From assembly GCF_032854445.1 (NCBI RefSeq), contig NC_088300.1, forward strand, positions 14,017,570 through 14,081,569: a DNA stretch of 64,000 nt, read 5' to 3'. Below the pieces are notes generated by a model. The model made no database searches. It worked only from the letters and a program-made list of their open reading frames with translations, and was not told the origin of the DNA. Numbering within the stretch: position 1 is the stretch's first letter; each line of letters starts with the position of its first letter. Positions 60,915 to 64,000 of this stretch are shown in pieces. This stretch comes from Liolophura sinensis (taxonomy: Eukaryota > Mollusca > Polyplacophora > Chitonida > Chitonidae). The translations under genes and the position numbers were made by a program.

Positions 60915-63010
60915 AAGAAACAGAGAAAGATCCCATGGTGAGGAGAATTTACATGCGAAAAAAAAGTAATAAAACGCCTTCTTAACTTTCTACATTCTGT
61001 TATATTCCAACTGCAGTTTCAGACTTCATGTTATTTTCAAGGAATATACACATATATATGTGTGAGGAACAAATTTACTGTTATTTTGCCCAGTGTAACT
61101 CTGTCATTGCAATTTACATGTTCCTGTGGCATTGTTAATCAACTTAATTTGAATGTGTTTCTTTCTATGGATTAGTGACAAATTTGATGTTACATCAACT
61201 TCAGTAACTCTCCATGTCATTGCATTCTGTCTGTCTGTTACATACCTGATACCTTGTTCTTTCAGACACTCCATAAGGCCGTGGTCACACCAGTTCCCAA
61301 GCGCCCCAATATCGTGCCCACCTCATGCCCGTACATGGTGCAGTTCTATAAGTTTTATGAGACGGACAATGCTGTGTATATGTTGCTACAGTACGCGAGC
61401 GGGGGAAAGCTGTGGAACTACATCGGGGCTTACTTACAGTACAACCACGGTTCTGGCATGAAGGGTAATGTGAATATATGTGAGGGAGAAGGGAAGGGGA
61501 ACATCTATAGGGGTCAGAAATTTCACACAGATGAGGCAGCCAGTGAGGACCGTAACACGAATGGTAACAAAAACAGTGCTAGTGCTGCTGATGTCAACGG
61601 AGGCTCTGTCATTGATATTTGTGATAATGTGACTTATCTTTGTGAAAGAGATGGTAAAATGTGTGATATTGCCAGCCCTCTTCGTGAGGCTGGTAACATG
61701 GCTGATATTGTTACCGTATGTGATAAGGATGGTACAATAGATGGTGGGATTACTGCAGTATGTGATGGGATTAGTGGTAAACTTGGTGCAGGTAAAACAA
61801 TCAGGAGCTTGTCGCCGGATATTTGCTCATCAGCGTATGTGGAATTGTTTTCAAAAGAGACCCCTGCTGCACAAGGAGATCATGAGCAAGGGTTATTAAC
61901 GGAGATAGGAGTCAAATTTGTCAGCTCAAAAGACTCTGCAGGACCAGAGGCAGAATTAACAACCAACCAGACTCTTCCCTCCACCACAAATGGCAGCGAC
62001 CAGTCAGATTTAAGGAATTGTAGTCTTACCTCTGATGACATGTCACATATTAACACGGGCATTTCCCACAACACAAGCACGTTCTCTGACAAGATTCCAG
62101 CGGGTGAAAGATTTGAAGAGACACTACAAGGCAGTAAGCGTTCCTTGGAGAACTTCTCCATAGGTAGTTTTGAGGAAGGTGATAGTTTCCACAGACAGGA
62201 CAGCCACACGTCTGACCATATTCACAGTATTCCCGAGGAGTCTGACGTCTTTTCAACAGAGGATGCATTAACTGCTCCAGCTGAGGAACAGAGTGACACT
62301 GCTCAAAAGTTACTCAGCTCATCATACCCTGATGCCTTAATAGATGAAATAGATACAGAAAGTATTGTTAAAAGCACCAAAGAATTGCTGAAGTCTGTGG
62401 ACAGAAATTTGCAAGATGACAGGACTTCATTTAACACTGTGCCAAATTTGGAAGGTTCAGAAGCCAGTATTAATAACTCAAGTCTGCTGGCAAATATTGC
62501 ATCAAATCCCTCGTCTTGCGAGCTCAGTATTTACGACTTAAACAAGTCGAAAGAAAATGATAATTTGAGTTTCAGTGAGTTACCAACATCATCTGAGACA
62601 GTTTCATTGGACAATGCAGTTGAGGTGGGCATCACTGCCCTATTACATGACACAAGTACTCCCAAACAAATCCCACCCACAGCAAAAACTGAGGCGCCTT
62701 CGTACGTGGCTAACCACATGGTTCAGCCTAGCCCTAGGGACAGGCAGCGCAGTGCGAGTGGCACCAGGAAAGGCACCAACATTATCAGGATGAATTCAAA
62801 GGAGCCATGTCGATCAGCGTCATTTGAGTGTGACCTTAAGTCGCCGTCGAAATCTCGCACAAGGACAATATCAGCTGTGTTTGAACAGCTGGATACAGCC
62901 TCAGCACTTAACCATGACGTAGTGAAGATTCCTGAGAACTGTATCAAACAGTGGGCAGCGGAAATTGTGGTGTGCCTTAATAGTCTACACTCCATGGGCA
63001 TTGTCTGCAG
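52200..63010 (+). CDS. RPS6KC1: Ribosomal protein S6 kinase delta-1-like (PX-MIT-kinase), 3' end beyond window
   Basis: Nine exons join in phase: 52200-52301, 53547-53582, 54512-54629, 55336-55451, 55906-56144, 57052-57881, 58283-58374, 59350-59505 and 61266-63010, giving at least 1144 residues (human 1066). The PX domain spans exons 1-4 (LHPNGFTIYKVTCK, VVIWKRYNDFKLL, RFDESVIEERRKSALDLLNF) and should bind phosphoinositides on endosomes. A MIT domain spans exons 6-7 (YIAAHQISRAQESEVAGNY, GVGILLQGVQ, KRKTAKYLMRVEDL). The kinase N-lobe starts in exon 8 (FKVLGTVGKVLLVLDRST, YVIK) and its glycine loop lacks the GxGxxG pattern. Exon 9 holds YMLLQYASGGKLWNYIG, an insert of about 480 residues rich in Ser, Asp and Glu, then IKQWAAEIVVCLNSLHSMGI and VCR at the edge of the catalytic loop. 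The next exon should begin DLNP and is outside. PX, MIT and the long insert match the human layout as I remember it. Confidence 0.95.
53140..53358 (+). mobile_element. TA-flanked MITE, copy 3, RPS6KC1 intron 1
   Basis: It starts ccctaattcatcagccttt after TA and ends gacaatttacag before TA. The interior (gttggattggccagtttcag, acttcacaaaaagtat, aatgccttcagaatagac) is close to copy 1. Confidence 0.8.
53671..53919 (+). mobile_element. SINE, full length, RPS6KC1 intron 2
   Basis: It is near consensus: ggagcctccgtggctcagtt, gcgctagcgcagcgtaatga, a B-box and a tail aaataaataaaataaataaa. About 15 bp of the core is deleted after gggctctgctgg. Imperfect flanking repeats (tttgagaatgg / tttcaagaatgg) may be the target-site duplication. 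Confidence 0.92.
56688..56935. mobile_element. MITE-like element with diverged inverted ends, RPS6KC1 intron 5
   Basis: gggcccagttattcgaaagt plus gtattagctaaact at the left is mirrored by tcttctaacagttttgaaca plus actggaacctgg at the right. The interior is AT-rich without an ORF. Confidence 0.5.
58757..59185 (-). repeat. Dispersed repeat, copy 2 of an inverted pair, RPS6KC1 intron 7
   Basis: This is the reverse complement of 28258-28675. Landmarks are gctagccagtttacctttca, gtaagcgcaagttggtgtgc, atgctgttgtgtatctgtag and gtttgtgtgtttcagttgtc. Unlike copy 1 it has no long poly-T where a tail would be. Confidence 0.85.
59613..59876 (-). mobile_element. SINE, full length, with 9-bp target-site duplication, RPS6KC1 intron 8
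   Basis: The reversed tail (tttatttatttatttgattg), gccgtactccagaatatttc, the core and head gcactaaccaactgagcctc are all present. It is flanked by aagagagtg at 59604-59612 and 59877-59885. Confidence 0.93.
60404..60613. repeat. 20-bp minisatellite, about ten copies, RPS6KC1 intron 8
   Basis: The unit is actgtagcctgtgacagacc, with gtggcagacc and ctatgg variants and small internal duplications (tatcctgtatcctg, gtgacgtgac). Confidence 0.92.
60870..60912. repeat. (TA)n microsatellite, RPS6KC1 intron 8
   Basis: A near-pure TA run. A second run of similar type lies at 63804-63830, in the last partial intron. Confidence 0.9.
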
Positions 63011-63796
63011 GTAAGAACAATGCATATCTATAAAGGTACATGGTTACGTTAAATGACCTCAAATTTTACCCCAAAAAATGCAAATAAAGGTCGTAAAATA
63101 TTTCTTTTTGGTGCTGAATAAAACTCGATACTTGGAGTAGAATATCACCCTACCTTCCAAACAAATGTCAAAAGATCTATGTAAGGTAAAGTAAAATGGG
63201 AATATTAGTCGTGAACATTTTAGGTCAATTTCTATAATCATAACTAAGATATGAACCAACTAATCTATTCTTCAGTCACACTCTGTGGTCCAACCACACT
63301 CTGTTTTTTCATTTTATAGATGTTTTATGCCACACTCAAGAATATTTCTGTTACATGACGGCTGCCAAAAATTATGGAAGGAGGAAATGGGCAGTCACTC
63401 TCTGTGGCCCTAAAGCTCTATACAACCACAATATGACATCCAGTGGTGTATGGTTCATATAGTATTTTGGACAGCCAGTGTATAGTCCAACCACTTTTAA
63501 GTCCCACCCCACTCTGTTGTCCGACCACAGTGTGCTATATTATTCATACAGTGTATGAGACAACCAGTACATGATCCTAATACTTGCATTATATACACAT
63601 ATTTACAGCCCTAACTACATGTAGATGCGTTCAGCATCAGGCTCACTCAAACTGTTATACTCCTCTTATTCTAACGACAACAGATGAGATTTTTAAGTCT
63701 TAACCTAGTGATAACTCCAGGCTTGAATCATAATACACTTTTGAACAATTGAACTCTGATTCATATTATACAATTACGTCACATTTTTAAAATTCC

Positions 63797-63834
<38 letters not shown>

Positions 63835-64000
63835 TTTCATCCCAAACGTCACTTTCGACCAATAGAATACATATAGCTGCATTATTGGCACAGGGCTGTG
63901 TAGTATAGATGGTTTGCAACGGCAGCCATCTTTCGGTAAGTTTGTGTATTGCCTACTGGGTGTCTGTTGTTAGAGGTGTCATAAGCTGGTCATACAATAG
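63011..64000. other. Start of RPS6KC1 intron 9, no exon seen
   Basis: No ORF matches the expected DLNPNN catalytic-loop exon on the plus strand, so the next exon is beyond the window. The stretch holds a reversed SINE fragment (63312-63398: ttttatgccacactcaagaa, then ggaggaaatgggcag), loose repeats of cactctgtggtccaaccac (63266-63540) and a TA run. Confidence 0.5.

Overview
This is a window of animal nuclear DNA, AT-rich, with short exons and long introns full of repeats. It most likely comes from a marine lophotrochozoan (mollusc or brachiopod). The evidence is a tRNA-headed SINE family ending in a conserved 3' core and an (AATA)n tail, plus many ACATGTA-rich tracts and TAGGCCTA palindromes. 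The species cannot be fixed from sequence alone. I saw no bacterial or organelle sequence and no retrovirus-like or Polinton-like element.

Layout. At 1-10 kb there are two tandem paralogous genes on the minus strand (A at 549-1795, running off the left edge, and B at 7881-9801). They encode small secreted four-cysteine peptides that I do not recognise; an uninterrupted Tc1/mariner transposase lies between them. At 10.2-11.0 kb is a degenerate array of about 185-bp units, and at 12.6-13.7 kb are decayed protein-kinase sequences. At 14.8-17.6 kb (minus) is a three-exon, 444-residue major-facilitator transporter. At 21.4-25.7 kb (plus) is DPY30, a subunit of the histone H3K4 methyltransferase complexes. 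At 31.76-35.03 kb is a 3.3-kb satellite of 40-bp units ending against the stop codon of a nucleotide-sugar transporter (SLC35A class, senju-like, 35.0-41.3 kb, minus, five exons, 351 aa). At 44.6-49.5 kb (minus) is a complete five-exon ARL2 (184 aa), whose intron 4 opens as a 26-bp minisatellite that begins at the splice donor. At 52.2-63.0 kb (plus) are the first nine coding exons of an RPS6KC1-like PX-MIT-kinase gene; its catalytic loop lies beyond the right edge.

The conserved genes are ordinary single-copy housekeeping genes with no obvious shared pathway. ARL2 and RPS6KC1 are head to head across 2.7 kb. I assembled the exon models by hand from ORFs, GT/AG sites, codon phase and remembered family sequences. 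The main points of interest are the secreted-peptide pair with identical C-x12-C-x14-C-x17-C spacing, the two satellites that abut gene boundaries (a splice donor and a stop codon), a MITE family with TA target sites (five copies), and an inverted, highly similar 0.42-kb repeat pair 30 kb apart.
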